DNA of 64,000 nt, from positions 868,001 to 932,000 of the forward strand of contig JBLDXI010000028.1 of the NCBI GenBank assembly GCA_047495785.1, in the 5' to 3' direction. Positions 25,865 to 37,645 of this stretch are shown here, in pieces. The notes below the pieces were generated by a model. It did not search any database. It saw only the letters and a program-made list of their open reading frames with translations, and was not told the DNA's origin. How positions within the stretch are numbered: position 1 is the first letter of the stretch; every line of letters begins with the position of its first letter. This DNA is from Lepidodermella squamata. Taxonomy: Eukaryota; Gastrotricha. The position numbers and the translations under genes were made by a program.

Positions 25865-27181
25865 TTACACAAGCTTATATGCAGTAAGCGATGGCTCTGC
25901 ATCCGAGAGCACGAAAAACATTCCATTATGGTAGGCAAATGAGGCCTGATTCGTGCGAGGATTCAGCGCAGCCAAGTCAATGGTCTCACCGGTTTGTTTG
26001 TCCTTCGCGAGCAGTCCCCAGTTCTGCAGTACGATCACATAATCATTCAGAACCAGCATTGGCGTGATTAGTTCAGCGCCAAGACCAGCCCAGTAACTGC
26101 GAAGGGTTTTCCCCGTTCGCATATCAAAAACTCGCGTCTCTCGACCACGGCATTTCACATAAACAGATGAGCCATCGCTTGATGGAGCGTAAGATCGCGC
26201 TAAGGTTATGTTAAAGGTTCCAGCGGTGTTTTCAGTGCAGTTATCTGCTTGCCATAATATCGCTCCAGTGGTAGAATCAGCAGCAAATAACTGCAGGGCG
26301 CCTGTATCACTGTGCCATTGAGTTCCAATCAGTAAATGGTTATCACCAGGCGGTAATAGAGGCTGCCACTGGTAGCCGGAGAAAGCTGATGGCACCTGTT
26401 TCGTCCAAACCAGCTGCATAGTCGATGGATCGACGCTCGAATAGAATCCAGCCTGAGACCAAAACACTTGGCTTGAGGCATCTGTTGACCCTGCATAGTA
26501 CATGCCAATCGGCGAGGGTTCGATAAAATTTGATGCCGGTAGGCCGTTTCTTACGTCCAGTGAGCGCACTACAGAGTCATTGATGCGAAACAGCACCATA
26601 TCTTCATGCAAAGAATAAAGTGAATATTGTGAAAGATTGATGAGTTATTCCTTACCTAGATCGAGGACAATTGTGTCGCCGTAGATTGCGTACGTCTCGA
26701 TGCTGGGCCGTATTGGGTCACTCAGCCACTGATCAGCGAAGGTTGTCATGTTGATAGCCCAGACGGACACGTTCAAAGTCACAGCATTGACGCTTCGAGA
26801 TACTATTAGCCCTCCCTGCTTTGGATATATCGATGGTTGAGAGAAAGAGTAAGGTGATTTACTACTCAGGTTACGCGTAGCTATCACGTGACCTGATTCC
26901 TCGTCTATGGCGAAGAAGCGGCCCGATTGGCTCAGAATAAGCACTTTGTTGTCGTAAACCAGAGGTTCGAAAAAGCGATCTGTGCTGTTGATTGGAGCGC
27001 CGAGTGGCGCTTTCCACAGCTGTTTGAACGCTAATTTTCCTGCGCCTAAACTCTCGGCTCTTGCATAGGTATGTGCAAAGTCGCCTCCGTTTGTGAGCCA
27101 CCATGCTTGCGCATCAGCCAAGCTTAGCGTTACGCTGAGCAAGAGGATAAGCAGGTTAATAGAGCTCTCCGAGTATGCCAT
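25865..27181 (-). CDS. Secreted PQQ-type beta-propeller protein, 420 aa
   Basis: Two exons on the minus strand, 27181-26656 and 26601-25865, are joined across a 54-nt GT-AG intron that keeps frame. Residues 1-26 form a signal peptide ending ADAQA. The mature start WWLTNGGDFAHT resembles the tryptophan-docking opening of PQQ-repeat propellers. Repeats with IDEESGHVIA, DSTTGAILWQ, FDMRTGKTL and KDKQTGETIDL patterns mark successive blades (the family pattern is D..tG..lW). No PQQ-dehydrogenase catalytic domain is seen, so a binding or scaffold role is more likely than an enzyme. Several NxT/S sites fit secretion. It converges on the polycystin-like gene and diverges from the Kv channel gene. The specific function is unknown. 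Confidence 0.8.
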
Positions 27182-27961
27182 GAAGATGGGTGCCGGAATT
27201 TATAACTATGGAAAAGTGCATATAATATTCAACTTGCTTGAACGCAGATAACGTCTTTATCGATAGAAGCTAGGCTTATCTCGTGGTTTTTTATTCTCGC
27301 ATTCCAAAAAAAAAACAGGGGCAACCCAGTGAGACGCATCCTGTTTTATTTACTCCAATTCATCTGATTTAAAAGTTCAAATTGTGAAGTTTTAGGTGTA
27401 TTTTTCATTCGTCGGTTTTCGCCGAATATATACGATATTCCAGCGCATTTAAAACGCGTCACTGGATTTTAAACAGGATTTTAAAACAACCGCACTTTGA
27501 AATTTATGGCAAGTACGTTCGACCCTTGAACGTAAATTCAAATTATGATCAGGCTGAGGAAGTTTGTTTTCAACAATTTCAGCCTCCGGTCGCTGCAGTC
27601 CTTGTTTCTACTCGCACTGCAGTTGGCCAAAAGGTGTGCCCGATGTGCCGGCAGGACTGAGTCGCGCAGTCCGGCACCTCCTGATGCTAGCCGCCTACCC
27701 AAACTGAGTATTTCACATCAATTTCTTTCTCATTTTGTGTGTTCTATGACAACTCTCATTCACGCGTTTTCTCGCATTTTCTACGAAAATTGATAAAAAT
27801 GCCAAATAAACATGCGAATCGATTAACCAAGTGGTTGCTTTATTTACCTTTCATTTAATCGTGATCATTTTCAGATGAGGTGCGAGAGTAAATAATCACC
27901 TCACCTTATAGTCATTTTTCAATTGGAAAAGAGGACAATTTTTTCTGGAGCTGTATTTATC
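27182..27961. other. Shared upstream region of divergent propeller and Kv genes
   Basis: This 780-bp region separates two divergent starts. An AT-rich stretch near 27420-27500 holds several ATTTTAAA-type words. An open frame at 27545-27793 shows no domain. I see no clear TATA box at the distance used by other genes here. Confidence 0.5.
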
Positions 27962-30537
27962 ATGTCTCTAGCGTGGCCGAAAGACTTTCACAATCATTTT
28001 GTCATCATCAATGTTTCGGGTTTTCGATTTTTGATGAAGAAGCGGCAGATTTTCAGGCACCCGAAATCGCGACTCGCGCTGATTATCGCCGACGAGTCGA
28101 CGAACGGCCGCGAGTTGTACTGCGATCGAAATCCGTACTTTTTCCCGTTCATCTGCGACTACTACCGCCACGGCGTTATGCACATTCCATCAGAGACGTG
28201 TAAGAGCAACGAATAGTTATAACGATAAATCCGAATCTCGCATGCCCTTGGATTTAATATCAGCGTTAACAGACAGTTTTTTTTTATTTTCGGCGATAGC
28301 TATTTAGGAAGAAATTCTTTAAAAAAGGAAATATTCGAAAAAAATAATTCAGGAATTTACAACGTTTTGCAAATTTCCAACAAAATTGGACTTATCCTTT
28401 ATCCAGATAAAACACAGCCACAATTTTCTAAAAAATGGGTGCGTTTCTAAACTCGTGTTTCTGATTTTTTGTTTTATAAAATCGAAAAAAAACATTACAT
28501 TTACCACTAAAGCCGGTGTGTTTTACACATGTTAAGAGGCACGCGAGTTTATTTTGCTTAATTTGGCAATTTTCAAAAATTTGGCAATTTGCCAAATTAT
28601 TGAGGCCGCGCGAATGTTTTACCCTTTATACTAAAACCAGAACATTTAATCGTCGCGGCCTCTGACTGTAGTTTACGACTGTAATTTATTCAGCAATTGC
28701 TCAATAAATTGCACCAAAATTACTGCAGGTGGAAAACCATTTTGAACAAATAATTGTCATTTATTAACATGAGAATTATTGACCGAATTTAATTGTTTAA
28801 ATTTGGCCTTTGTTTTGCGATTTTTTCAAAAGAGCTATTTTGTAAATTGGCCAGACAACTGGCCAATCTTACACAAACGATATGAGTTGCATGGCAAGAA
28901 GTTACATTCGCACCAATGCTACAACCTGCAAAATAGCATTACCTATTGTGATTTTCATGTCCATTACGACTCTTACTTTCTAGATTGCTGGACTGTAGTT
29001 CGCGAGGAACTTCTCTTCTGGGGGATCAGCCTTGAAGCAATGCAAGATTGCTGTACAATACGTAGGTTGCAACGACCTTAACACATCAATAGTTCATTTA
29101 AAAATTAACATAGCGCTATCTGACGACCTTCGAGCGCTTGATAAGCGAAAGAAACTACGTGAGCATTTTATTTTTTAAAAGCTTCCTATGATTTTTATTT
29201 CCTAATATTATCCTACATTCAGAGCGAGTTTTCGGCGATGACAAAATCATGACGACAAAATCAGTTGAATACATATCGCTAACTCGAGCACACGCCATCC
29301 AAAAAGGCTACCACTTCCTGTATCAGCCTTGGAAATCGTTCATCGGCCGAACCTACTACATGCTATACACGTTTCTGACCATTTTATACGCGTTCATTTT
29401 CATGTTCGAATGCGTCTTCTGGTCGCGTGATACTTCAAAAATTGAGCAGCACATTCAAGCTTGTTCTGGCTCGAATGAATCGTCAACCGTTCACACTTAT
29501 ATCGCCGCAAATCGAACCTATCAGGAAGCCCTTGAAATGGGAAATTGGCCGAGGGCATATCAACTTTCGTCTCCTGCGTCGATATTCATGTATATCGACG
29601 CGCTGTGTGTAAGATTTCAAATTTTCTTTTTGATAAATGCCCAATGATTTGCCGTTCAAAGCTTGGCATATTCGCAGTAGATTTCGTGCTACGGTTCAGT
29701 TTCTTCCCATCGATCGCCTCCTTCGCCGTGCAGCCGTTGCACATTATTGATTTTATTTCGCTCAGTCTCAACTGTTTTGCGTTCTATTTGGGACACGTCA
29801 TCTACGAACCATTTTGGTGCGACATAAACAGCGGTAATTTTGAACTTTGTGGTTTTCTGATCCAAGTCCCATGTTACAAATTCGAAGATTTCCTAATTTT
29901 AGCTTTTCCAAGCTCATAACCTTTCAAATATTACCATCTAGTTTCGATATACTTCGGCCTCGAAATTTCGCGCATCATCCGCCTGATTCGCCTCTTCTGC
30001 CTATCGCACAAGTACAGCTGGATGAACGTTCTACTTCTAACGTTCCGCGAGACTGTCGTAGAATTGTTCCTTCTTATTTGCTTCCTATCAATCGGCGTCG
30101 CGTTATTCGGTCTCGCAGTTTACATACCCGAACTGGACTCTACTGACGGCAAGCTTCTTCAGCCATTCCACGGATTTTGGTACGCGATCGTAACAATCAC
30201 AACGCTTGGCTACGGCGATTTCACACCGTCGACACCAATTGGCTACGCGGTCGGAGCAGTTTGCTGCACGTCGGGCGTCATTTTTGTCTCGCTTCAGATA
30301 CCATTAATCGCGAGTATTTTCTCGGATTTCTATGATTATTCGTTGGAGCAACGGTTGCGCATAAAGGCAGAGACGGCGGATGCTAAGGAGGCGAAACTGG
30401 AGCAGCAGGTTGCGGCGAACAGGACGCAGGGTGGCGAAACGCGGAGCCGGGTGGGCTTCAGTGGGGTGTCGTCGATTGGTGACAATAAATCTGTTAGATC
30501 TGCGAAAACTAAGTCTGTGAAATCGATGAAAGCTTGA
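27962..30537 (+). CDS. Voltage-gated potassium channel alpha subunit (Kv family), 489 aa
   Basis: Exons 27962-28199, 28984-29061, 29223-29608, 29662-29833 and 29942-30537 join in frame. An upstream in-frame ATG at 27923 would add 13 residues. The second exon could instead begin at 28999. The T1 tetramerisation domain (residues 1-105) carries IINVSGFRF, RELYCDRNPYFF, DYYRHG and EELLFWGI, ending in a CC pair. S1 lies at ~146-172, S2 at ~228-252, S3 at ~262-280 and S4 at ~296-312, and the pore filter is TTLGYGDFTP (~378). The S4 segment reads RIIRLIRLFCLSHK, so three arginines are followed by Cys and His where Kv channels keep Lys and Arg. The S6 hinge has QIP where the PVP motif is expected. 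The short C-tail is Lys/Ser-rich. The protein should form K+-selective tetramers at the plasma membrane; its gating may be unusual. Confidence 0.88.
28602..28662. repeat. Hairpin in first Kv intron (GAGGCCGCG arms)
   Basis: GAGGCCGCG at 28602-28610 pairs with CGCGGCCTC at 28654-28662. The arms extend imperfectly inward (GAATGTT against AACATTTAATC). The upstream 40 bp holds an AATTTGGCAATTT-type repeat. It may be a small mobile-element remnant; no coding content. Confidence 0.5.
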
Positions 30538-30549
30538 GCTCGAAAAATG

Positions 30550-30555
30550 AATAAA
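30550..30555 (+). terminator. Poly(A) signal of the Kv gene
   Basis: AATAAA begins 13 bp after the TGA of the channel gene, implying a very short 3' UTR as is common in compact genomes. Confidence 0.55.
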
Positions 30556-30881
30556 ATGATTAGATTAAATTGAACCTTATTGGGCTCTGCTTTTGAAATT
30601 TGTTGAGCCCACAGGCCAGGAAAAACAAAGAATCGCGTTCATTATATTGACGATTATTCGATTTTTCCTTCAATAGGCAGTTATTGATTTGAACAATCAA
30701 ACATTTTTTGCTACTGCTCAATTTCAATCGATTCCATAACAAGGTTCGCGTAGGCGAGTAGGTGTGAACATCCAACAAAGATGAACAAGATTGACAACCT
30801 ATTGCAGATCGATCTCTGCGAGAAAATATTGTGCCCGAATAGCATCGAAGCTGCGAAATTCATTATACTAAAATCAGTGCG

Positions 30882-31552
30882 GTGCGATTTTTGGTGATAA
30901 AGTTTTCCATAGTTTGTTTATTTCTAACAACGGAAACTTCTTGCGACGAATGGTTGACCTTTCTGAACTCGAGAACAAATTGCCCAGTCAACTCGAGGCT
31001 TTTCCCGAGTTTCCTTCCCAAATCAAAGGCGAATGCGCTTCAACCTGCGAGCAGTAAGGCGATCAGTGCAGTAGTTTTGCCTTCAGTGAGAAGCTGGGGA
31101 CTTGTAAGCTGTTCGAATACCAAGATTTGACAATCCCGCTGCCGGAATTAGCATCTGATATCGATAATGGCATGTTTTCAATGAATTCCAGCGTTAGTAT
31201 TGCTGCAGACATAAAGTTATTTTCCGAAAGTATATTCTACAGAGATCGTGGTGCCCATCTGGATGGGTTTCCGACCCTACTTCTCGAAGGTGTTATTTAA
31301 TGAGTTCACAAACACTGACCCGACCAATTGCGTATGGAAAGTTTGCGACGAAGCGCACATGTCGGAACTAGTGACGTTTCAATCGGCGGAGCAGCGGGAT
31401 TCGTTGTACGAGATTCTGAATGAAAACTACCCGGCTGCAATCAAATGGTGGACGGGGTGTACTTCAAGTTTGACAACGAACTTCATATAATCTCCATACA
31501 GGTTCCGCCCTTCTTCGATAATTGCAAGCTGCGTGTACCTTTTCAAAAATAA
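30882..31552 (+). pseudogene. Broken secreted protein with PAN/apple and C-type lectin domains
   Basis: The remnant begins with signal-peptide-like sequence (VRFLVIKFSIVCLFL, no ATG in frame). After a frame change comes a PAN/apple domain: GECASTCEQ, an in-frame TAA, then CSSFAFSEKLGTCKLFEY. A 50-nt GT-AG intron (31193-31242) leads to a C-type lectin start (WCPSGWVSDPTSRRCYL). The lectin body continues in another frame (EAHMSELVTFQSAEQRD), and its end (DNCKLRVPFQK, TAA at 31550-31552) in a third. The lost start, the in-frame stop and at least two frame changes mark a decayed gene rather than a splicing artefact. It lies just downstream of the Kv gene and tail to tail with the protease-homologue gene. 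Confidence 0.7.
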
Positions 31553-31772
31553 AACCGAGCCCTAGCCTGACGGGCCATAACAGGGCTAGCCCCTGAAATC
31601 TGAAATTTCTCATAATTACCACAGCATGGCATCAGAATTAACTGGTTTCTCAAATCTCAATTTTAATAAGTATATACGAGCTTTTTAATATGTATCCGCG
31701 CCCATAGTTGGAACGCTTCATGGCAAATAAATTAAATTTCAGAGAATGTTAATCATTAAAGTCATAAATAGT

Positions 31773-34257
31773 TCACGCTGCGTTCTGGTTGATCCAGTTC
31801 ACAACAGAGCAAACACGCGAATAAACGCCAGGATACTTAGCTTCTCCGCATCCTAGTCCACTAGAGACCAACCCATCGAGGGTGAAATAGCCGTTCTTAT
31901 AGCACAGCATAGCCATACCACCATCCCCGTTGCAAGCATCGACACCACCCTCTCGGTAGAAACCAGCGCAGACCTATAAACATAGACAATGTTTGCAATC
32001 CAAGTAATAATTAGCAACTGAAATTGATTTAGCACCTCGGTATTGGTAAGTGTCCAGTTGATTGAAGCGTATGATTTGCTGCAAAGGGCTTGGTCGACAA
32101 CTGGAACCTCCGCTTTCCTCATAGCTCGCAGGTCGGAACTGGCGGCATCTTCGAAGATGATGGTCAAGACCGTTATTGAATAAATTGAAATAAAAAATTA
32201 CTTTCACTAGTCGCGCCGTAGCCAGAGATAACAGTCATCTGACCGGGCTGGCAAGAGTTGCTGCAAGAACTGGGCAAGCAAGCCGGACGAATCGACCAGG
32301 AGTTCGTAGGAACAGCACTTTCCAGCTCAATCAAGGCGAAGTTGTAGTAAAGATTAACATCGTCGTATTGCGGATGAACAATGACACGGATAACTTTGCG
32401 CGAAACAGCGTAGTAGGCTTGGAGGTCAGCAGTTGTGGCATCCTTCTTAGGACGGTTACCTTCTTTGCCAAAGTAGGCAGTCCATTGTCTAGATAGGAAA
32501 TCTTGTGAATTGCTGTTTTCAGTTGAAAATAAAATCACATACCCAACAGATGCACTGCTTGCAGTAGCAACATGAGCTGCAGTTAGGAGCCATCGGTCAT
32601 TAATCAAGGTAGCAATGTAAGGCGTGCGTCCCTCAGAATGAACCAGAGTGTACCACGGAAATTCCTGGTCTTGAGAGGGAACCCCTCCAACAATCTGCAG
32701 CGAAACGGCGTAATCTTCCCCGCTATTCCAATACTTGTTATGGCCACAGCCGTTAACAGGGCTCGCTTGAGCCGGCGTATCTTGGTAATTCGTGCGAACA
32801 GATTCAGTCGGGATAAGGCCAGCGATTTCGAGAGATTGACGCCCGGCAAAGTGAGCATTCACCTCTTCGGCAGTCAAAGTGAATGGGCAAATTAGCACGT
32901 CGTCGATGTAGCCCTGGTAGGTACCGTAGAATTGGTCCGAGCCAATGGTGAACGGGCAGTGCGCAGACTTAAATTGGCCGGGGAAGTTGAAGGTCTGAAC
33001 TTTGAACTACATGGAAAACATCAGAAAATTTGGAAACTCTCAAGATATAATTTCATCACATACACTGTTAATGTAGATCGAGCCAGTAACGCCATTGAGT
33101 GTAATGCAGACCTGGGTGAAGTTGTAGCCCTGGGTGTTGTAAGTTGTGTTGAATGATTGGGAGGTAATGCCGTTGCCGTAGATCACAGCGCCTTCAGCAA
33201 CGATGATATTGCCTGGCAGAACTGCCAAGATAGCGTTGAACTCTGACTTGAGCGCGTCTTTGTTGTTTGAAAACAGGCCTCCAACATCAGCCGAGCAGGG
33301 CAACTTTTCGCATCTAAGAAATCATGGAAAGATTCGAAATTGAAGCTTCACTGGCGCAATGGCGAACCTGAAGTAAAGGCAAACAGAAAATGTGCGAACA
33401 AAATCCATGGTCTTGCCAGCCGGAATTTCGACATGCCCACCTCGAAGATGCAGCGACCCTGCGCCACGAGCCGACAAATCGTTCGAAATCGCCGCTTCGC
33501 CAACAACATCGACGAAAAACTTGTTAACAGAGTGATCATTCGTATCGTCATCGAACGGCAAATAGATGCGGCATTGTCGCGAACGAGTTTCGCTGCCTGC
33601 ATCTGACAATACGCCCTCACAACGGCAGTTCTCCAGGTTGAAAAGCGTGAACATCGGGCAGGTCTGGGTCGTCCGGATGCCGTCGGCATCTTCGATCTGA
33701 AATTTGTTGGCATCCTTCACAGCGATCAACTTGGTGCCGTAAGGGTCGATGCAGAAGCCGTTGCCTTGCTGAACCGGGGGCGCGGCTGACGTAGTCGGGG
33801 CAGGTGGGCGTTCGCAAATGTCGACGCAGGTTTCACTGTCGTCGCAGCCGCAAGTTCGTGGGTTGAAGCTGGTCTTCGGCGGGCAGCAGAACTTGTAACT
33901 GGCAGTTCCGGAACAGACGAAGAACTCGGCGCAGTTGCCTTGCTGGGGGTAACAACCTCGAGCAGCGACTGTGACGTTGCGGCATTGGTCTTGGCATGGA
34001 ACAGGACCTTCGGGAAGGCAAGACAGAACTTCATCGTGCCAGAAGGTGTTTGCCGGACATTTCATCCTGGTACCGATAGCAGAGCCATCTTCCAGATACT
34101 GGCATTTGTAGAACACGTGGCAATCGCCATTAGGATCAGGATATGAGTCCTTGTGATTACGACGTTGCGAACACTGTTTGCAATACGTGTTCGCATCTTC
34201 GGCCGTTGCGTAGCTTGCGAAAGCTAGCAAGGCGATACTGGCAAAGATGAGCTTCAT
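31773..34257 (-). CDS. Secreted chitin-binding/LamG protein with inactive trypsin-like domain, 734 aa
   Basis: Exons on the minus strand: 34257-33368, 33313-33064, 33006-32543, 32488-32202, 32148-32036 and 31973-31773. All introns are 53-62 nt and keep frame. A signal peptide (MKLIFASIALLAFASYATA) is followed by two Cys-rich chitin-binding type-2 (CBM14) domains, then a weaker third Cys cluster. A LamG-like domain spans about residues 215-425, ending GYIDDVLICPFTL. An S1 protease domain begins at IVGG. The His motif LLTAAHV is intact. Where the family has DIALL there is NFALI (Asp to Asn), and where it has GDSGGP there is GDGGMA (Ser to Gly). The protein should therefore be catalytically dead. 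I infer a matrix- or cuticle-associated serine protease homologue. Confidence 0.88.
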
Positions 34258-34346
34258 TTTTCGAATAAAAATCAAATTAATAAATATTGAAAAAAATGAA
34301 TTGCGGGCGTAGTTGAAAGTTGCCACGTGCCTTTCGTAAACGTGTG

Positions 34347-34354
34347 CTATATAG
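34347..34354 (-). promoter_or_regulatory. TATA-like element of the chitin-binding protease homologue
   Basis: CTATATAG lies 90-97 bp upstream of the ATG at 34257, close to the spacing seen for the polycystin-like gene. It sits at the edge of the duplicated segment described separately. Confidence 0.45.
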
Positions 34355-34360
34355 CGTGTT

Positions 34361-34760
34361 GTTTTTAGTGAAATTCGCACCGATATGTTTCGCAAATACG
34401 TGATTGGCGTCCTACTTAATTTTTTCAGCTTTTTGTCCCATATTTCTGGACGCATCTTATGAGACGAAGTTTACATGATGATATTATTTCAGCATTTTGA
34501 GAAAATTTGATACTTTAGTTCTCTGCTCATTTTCGCCAAAAATGTTTTCCGAGAACATTCGCCATCAAGATGGAAAAAAGCAGCAAATAATTGTTACTTA
34601 TGTAGCTTGATAAATTGCTCTACAAGCAAATTGGCATCATTTTTTAGGAAGGTCGGGATCGAGTGAATAGCTCCACGTTGGAAGTGTGGGGAAAAGTCAT
34701 TAGTGTTAAAATTGTCAAATCTTCAAGGACAACTCGGGATAAACCCATACAAAAACGGCA
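34361..34760. repeat. Diverged duplicate of 35670-36095 (copy 1)
   Basis: Shared words occur in the same order in both copies: CAAATACGTGATTGGCG.CCTACTTAA, TTTTGTCCCATAT, TTCTCTGCTC, ATTCGCC, and AATGTCAAATCTTC.AGGACA (AATTGTC here). Spacing differs by small insertions. The copy abuts the promoter of the chitin-binding protease homologue. Confidence 0.65.
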
Positions 34761-35669
34761 TGGGCATAACAGCAGTTTGAGCAGGAATAATTAAATATAT
34801 TTATTTTCGACATTATAGCTGGCGATATAACAGCACATTTATCTAGATTTCTAACCAATGGTGGAAGCAGGTAGATTTTTCGCTAACCAACTTGACCCAA
34901 GACCAAGTTTTCTAGGAAAACCGGACCTGGTGCACTGAAACAACATTGACGTATAGAGCTACCCTTCGTAACCCGAATGAGGCCAAGGACTATTCGGTTG
35001 CTTAGTACACCCTCTTATGGATACGTGGCTCGATTGGAGTGATCGTTCCCGGATGCGGCCATATCCCCGAAGCCATTCCTCGGACGCTTGGAGTGACATA
35101 CACCACTATACATGGCGAGATCCAGAGTCTTGACTTCAAAACCAGACCTAACCCAAGCCAGGCTGATACCGGGAACATGTTTTTCTACCTGCCGGTTTAC
35201 ACAACCTGTTTCCACCTCGAATTCTGACAGTGCAGCATAAAGAATGAAGCGAAGTAATGACTTGAAGATGTCGGCCGGCGGTGTAGAGCCAGAAGCGCAA
35301 TCGGGTGGCTGCGCGCTGTTGTTTTAGCTTCGTTTGCTAGGGATTATCCCAGGATAGCCAACAAAGTGGCCAACATATAGGCAGTATCGAGTAGAGAGCA
35401 TTGGAAGTTGAACGATTGAAGGTAACTTGAATACATTTTACATTGCTCGGCCACCTTATAAATGGCTCAAGGCATGTAGTCGCGTGCGTACAAGTCGTCA
35501 CCATTAATTAATTAATAATTTAATTAATTTAATTAATAATTTAATAAAAAAGAATTAAACACGCGTCACATCCGCCCATTTTTTGGCTGATATTTTTACA
35601 TTTATATAAATTTTGGATTATTAAAATGATTATTAAAATGATCGCCGACCTTTGCTAAAGCGTGAGGTT
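34761..35669. other. Intergenic, no gene seen
   Basis: AT-rich sequence with a near-perfect TTAATTAAT palindromic run at about 35504-35547. Short open frames (35015-35215 and its complement) have no recognisable features. Confidence 0.5.
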
Positions 35670-36095
35670 TTTTATTGAAATTCGAACCGGTCAGCCCACA
35701 GCCCATATTTGTTTGCCACAAATACGTGATTGGCGGCCTACTTAATGATCAATGCTTTTGTCCCATATATTGCCATAACTGTTCCATATAAATCTGAAGT
35801 CATTTCCTTCTCTGCTCCTTTTTCAGATCATCCAGAAGATATTCGCCCGCGAGATGAAAAAGCCACAAATAAAGAAGTTTTAATTGCTTCACGAGTTTTT
35901 TTTCTGGCGACGAACTTTCCATATCCATAGATGATACCAGCAGATTAGAATCAGGTCACGTGAACAGCTTCATGCGGGAAGCGGGAGAATAAAAATGTAT
36001 TGAAGGTTCAGCTTTTTGGCTCATTTTATCCTGCGCAGATAAGAAGTCATCAATGCAAAAAAAATGTCAAATCTTCTAGGACATCACGGACAAAA
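35670..36095. repeat. Diverged duplicate of 34361-34760 (copy 2)
   Basis: Second copy of the segment upstream of the chitin-binding protease homologue, in the same orientation about 1.3 kb away. No coding exon accompanies it, so only the non-coding flank was duplicated or the coding part has been lost. Confidence 0.65.
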
Positions 36096-36218
36096 CAGCA
36101 GGTTCATTGGTACAGTTCGATCACGAATAATTTCGTGTTTACACTTTTATCCTAATTTTCAGACCTTGGTTAAACACAGTCAATCATGATTGGCGTGATA
36201 AAATAGCCAAATTTTCTG

Positions 36219-36308
36219 AAATTTAAAATTATTCTGAAATTTAAAATTATTCTGAAATTTAAAATTATTCTGAAATTTAAAATTATTCTGAAATTTAAAA
36301 TTATTCTG
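36219..36308. repeat. Five exact copies of an 18-bp AT-rich unit
   Basis: The unit AAATTTAAAATTATTCTG is repeated five times head to tail without change, with a partial copy before it. Perfect identity suggests recent slippage or expansion. Confidence 0.9.
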
Positions 36309-37645
36309 AAAATCACCCTGAATGGAACTTGCAATTTCATGTGCACGTGATATACCTAAAAATAAAATATTTTGCTCGAAAATATGGTGTGAAACATTAA
36401 AAAAAGCTAAGGTGAAATTGATACCGGTTTTTCCATTTTTTTCATCCAGTAAATATATCCAATTTTTTCCTGTAAATAATTTTTTATAAAGAGCCTGTTA
36501 AAAAGGTGAAACTCAACATATTTAAGCCACAGGGAGACTACAAAACGCCGCTGGGGGCAAAGTTCATGCTCATCGATTTAGAGCGTCAAGAAATTGAGAG
36601 AAAATATCAGTTTCATCAGCAAATGATTTAAATTCTTCAATTTTTTAAAACTCCTCATTAAGTAATTGATGAGCCCCCTGCCACATGCGGCTTTTGTGGC
36701 CACCCTGTGCATTGTATTCCTTTGGGACAAGGCTTAAAACTTCTAACAGCAAAAAGCCCAAGTGTGACATCACGTGTACGATTTCGCACGTGTTACGCTC
36801 AAACACAATCATTCATAAAGTCATTGCGTTCTTTTAATTTTGAATTCAGAAATTTGGCCGATGTTTTTAACCATTTTTGTTTATTAGGTATGTATATACA
36901 AAATTCATTCATAATGTCAAAGATTCAGTTTGTCCTACATTTTTATAGACCGCGTGGTGTCCCACTTTTCAATGCCCCACATGATGCTGGGTCATATTTT
37001 TGACCCAGGCCTGCTGTCCGAAATTAGACTTTTTACTGAGATTGCGTATCAACGTAATAGCTATTGTGTACCTTTGTAAACCAGATTATACAACACAATG
37101 CGAGAAGGTGATAATAGGTTATTATTTATTATTACAAATAATTGAACGCCGCTCTATTCTCCAAGCACGGAAGTCGTCATAATAATTGCGGCGATGAAAA
37201 TAGATAAGCCGGCGAAATGAACGCAACTTGGCTTTGTTTCATGTTTACAGCTATAGCCGCGTTTATATACGAAAAATTTATAGGGACACCGTTTATAAAT
37301 ACTGGCTCAAAAAGAGCAGCTCAGCTCATCCTTAATTCCTATCGCGTTTTTATATGACCAACGGATAATCAGGCACACGACAGTCGGTCAGCATGCTTTT
37401 ATTGCGCGAACTTGACCCAGCAATAAATAATAAAGAAACGCACTTGAAATAAAATATGGCTTTTATTTGTTCGAACAAATAGACATCCAAAATTTTCGAA
37501 TTAACCACGGGTCTAAGTTAGGGGTCATTTCAATTTTCCGCAAGAGCACGTGCGAGCAATGTTCAGCTGCAAAATGCTATTAATAATGGAAAAAAATTCC
37601 ATTTTATTCTAGATTTTTTTATTATTCGAAACAGTATAAAATTTA
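36309..37645. other. Intergenic, no gene supported
   Basis: AT-rich. An open frame at 36707-37003 begins after Cys-containing sequence (CGFCGHPVHC), but the spacing does not fit a nuclear-receptor zinc finger and I see no splice path into the next gene. Confidence 0.45.

Noticed and set aside
27545-27793. 82-codon open frame upstream of the Kv gene
   Set aside because: No recognisable features and it does not splice into the Kv frame.
36219-36308. CRISPR-like array
   Set aside because: Units are contiguous with no spacers and the genome is eukaryotic.
36707-37003. Possible zinc-finger exon upstream of the nuclear-receptor-like gene
   Set aside because: Cys spacing does not match a C4 receptor finger, and no donor leads in frame to 37646.
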